Origin: Competibacteraceae bacterium UBA2788 | GTDB lineage: Bacteria; Pseudomonadota; Gammaproteobacteria; Competibacterales; Competibacteraceae | Reading direction: 5' to 3' | Assembly (NCBI GenBank): GCA_002352185.1 | Contig: DEHY01000009.1 | Coordinates: 705 to 14,928 of the forward strand | Length of the DNA stretch: 14,224 nucleotides | Shown: piece after piece, positions 13,237 to 14,224 of the stretch | Layout: each line of letters begins with the position of its first letter | Numbering within the stretch: position 1 is the stretch's first letter | The notes under the pieces: generated by a model | Database searches by the model: none | What the model was told of the DNA's origin: nothing | What the model saw: the letters and a program-made list of their open reading frames with translations, nothing else | Position numbers and translations under genes: made by a program

Positions 13237-14224
13237 TGAATCGCCCTCCCGACACCGTAGTAATGAAGATCTTGCGCTGGGCATCACCGAAGTCATCGAA
13301 AATCACCGGATTCTGGACCCCCGCGAAGCGGCGCATCGCCAACACCGTTTGCTTGAGGTTCTGCCCAGGGGGTTGTCTGGCGAGGGCGTCCAGCACCACA
13401 TTGGCGGCATCGAACGCGGCAGTGCCGCCAAAACCCGGCTCATGCCCGAAGCGATCCCGATAGGATTGATAAAACATCTGATAAAGCGGCGAAGTGTTGT
13501 TGCGGTCGAATATTTGCGCTGTCGTCACCCCTTCCACCGTCTTGCCGCCAAGCTCTACCAGCCGCTCAGTTGCGCCCCATTCCGCCACTACGATAGGCAC
13601 ATGACTATCGAGTTTGCGGATCTGCTGGCACAGCAGCGCCGCATCTACCGAGTTGGCGATGATCACCACACCGTCCACCGGATTGACCAGCAGGTTACGG
13701 ACTATCGGCAAAAATGCGGTGTCGCTGCCCGATTCAAAGCCGAGGACTTTGACCATCTCGCCACCGTTCTGGGTAAAAGCAGCGCGGAACTCATTAAGCC
13801 AATTTTCAGTGTAGGACTGATTACTCAGATCATAGACCGCCACCACTTGCTGCATGTGTCGCACATTTCGTTGGTAAAGTGCGCTTTTAACGGCTGTGAC
13901 CCGGGTCGACGAGGTCACGCGAAAGAAGTAGTCATCCAGGCCGGATAGATCATTGGTGGTGACGGTGGGACTCATCATGATGATTTTGGCGTCGTTGGCG
14001 ACTGGCGTCATGCGCATGGCCATGGCGCTGGTCATCGGCCCGACGATAGCGACGACTCCCTGCGCGATCAGTTCGCGCATCACCCGTTCGGCGATCTCCG
14101 GTTTCTGCACATCATCTCTGATGATGAGTTCCACCGGGCGTCCGGCCACGCCACCGGCTTGATTGCGCAACTCGACGGCGAGTTGCGCGCCGTTACGCCC
14201 GGCAATGCCGAGATCGGCCACTCG
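13223..14224 (-). CDS. Periplasmic ABC-type solute-binding protein, LivJ/Peripla_BP_6 type (partial, N-terminus off window)
   Basis: The frame is open to the window edge, giving 333 residues, and the GTG at 14221 is only an internal valine. The first visible residues (ADLGIAGRNGAQLAVE) correspond to the early part of the mature domain in this family, so only the signal peptide and the first strand should be missing. Features of type I periplasmic binding folds include PVELIIRDDVQKPEIAERVM, VAIVGPMTSAMAMRM, KIIMMSPTVTTNDLSG, VVAVYDLSNQSYTENW and GTAAFDAANVVLDAL. Such proteins bind branched-chain amino acids, amides, urea or similar ligands. Instead of permease genes, a c-di-GMP regulator follows directly with a 14-base overlap. 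A role as ligand receptor for that regulator is plausible, although the transporter genes could lie upstream, off the window. Confidence 0.85.
   Translation of the reverse strand, partial: RVADLGIAGRNGAQLAVELRNQAGGVAGRPVELIIRDDVQKPEIAERVMRELIAQGVVAIVGPMTSAMAMRMTPVANDAKIIMMSPTVTTNDLSGLDDYFFRVTSSTRVTAVKSALYQRNVRHMQQVVAVYDLSNQSYTENWLNEFRAAFTQNGGEMVKVLGFESGSDTAFLPIVRNLLVNPVDGVVIIANSVDAALLCQQIRKLDSHVPIVVAEWGATERLVELGGKTVEGVTTAQIFDRNNTSPLYQMFYQSYRDRFGHEPGFGGTAAFDAANVVLDALARQPPGQNLKQTVLAMRRFAGVQNPVIFDDFGDAQRKIFITTVSGGRFIVAE
13244..13249 (-). promoter_or_regulatory. Ribosome binding site deciding a TTG start for the GGDEF/EAL gene
   Basis: GGAGGG on the minus strand is followed after 7 bases (CGATTCA) by TTG at 13236. 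It lies inside the last codons of the solute-binding protein gene, which stops at 13223. This allows coupled translation with a 14-base overlap. No such signal precedes the alternative ATG at 13296. Confidence 0.6.

Noticed and set aside
13237..13296. ATG start at 13296 for the GGDEF/EAL gene
   Set aside because: There is no ribosome binding site, a 74-base overlap with the binding-protein gene, and the extra 20 residues look like shadow sequence. TTG 13236 has GGAGGG at a good distance.

Overview
The window looks like chromosomal DNA of a GC-rich Gammaproteobacterium. The protein set fits: ModC, a cytoplasmic-type alpha-amylase, a membrane H+-pyrophosphatase remnant, a class III sirtuin and a large PAS/GGDEF/EAL regulator. 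A Competibacter-like, glycogen-storing lineage would suit the intracellular amylase and the pyrophosphatase, but this is a guess from protein flavour. No rRNA, tRNA or other marker gene is present to test it. No tRNA, rRNA or CRISPR array was recognised.

Layout. (1) Positions 1-284 (+) hold the TOBE-domain end of a molybdate importer ATPase (ModC), convergent with the next block. (2) Positions 357-7249 are all on the minus strand. In transcription order they are a Sir2 deacetylase, a membrane protein with two zinc ribbons and two DUF4178 domains, a 46-residue single-pass membrane protein, a GH13 alpha-amylase with an N-terminal starch-binding module, a 46-residue ORF, and an MFS transporter that overlaps this ORF by ATGA. 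(3) Positions 7343-7382 form a 17-bp perfect hairpin, a likely bidirectional terminator. It separates sir2 from the 3' remnant of hppA (7427-7778). (4) Positions 7779-8656 are an AT-rich graveyard of IS1-family sequence that cuts hppA. It contains a broken transposase (internal deletion and a frame change at an A7 run), a 91-bp MITE-like element inside the transposase gene with TTTTT on both sides, and two successive IS1 right ends. (5) Positions 8700-9707 (+) encode a KfrA-like DNA-binding coiled-coil protein, probably accessory. (6) Positions 9757-14224 (-) encode a periplasmic solute-binding protein (N-terminus off the window) followed, with a short overlap, by a dCache-PAS-PAS-PAS-GGDEF-EAL cyclic-di-GMP protein.

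How the parts relate. The binding protein and the GGDEF/EAL protein form a plausible sensing pair: solute capture in the periplasm, then control of c-di-GMP. Sir2, the DUF4178 protein and the small membrane protein may form a stress- or membrane-related cluster. The amylase probably degrades stored glycogen or maltodextrin. The most novel material is the 7.4-8.7 kb junction, where nested mobile elements, a truncated hppA and the KfrA-like gene meet. It records several insertions followed by a deletion or rearrangement. The best candidates for undescribed items are the 91-bp MITE-like element and the 46-residue membrane protein after DUF4178.
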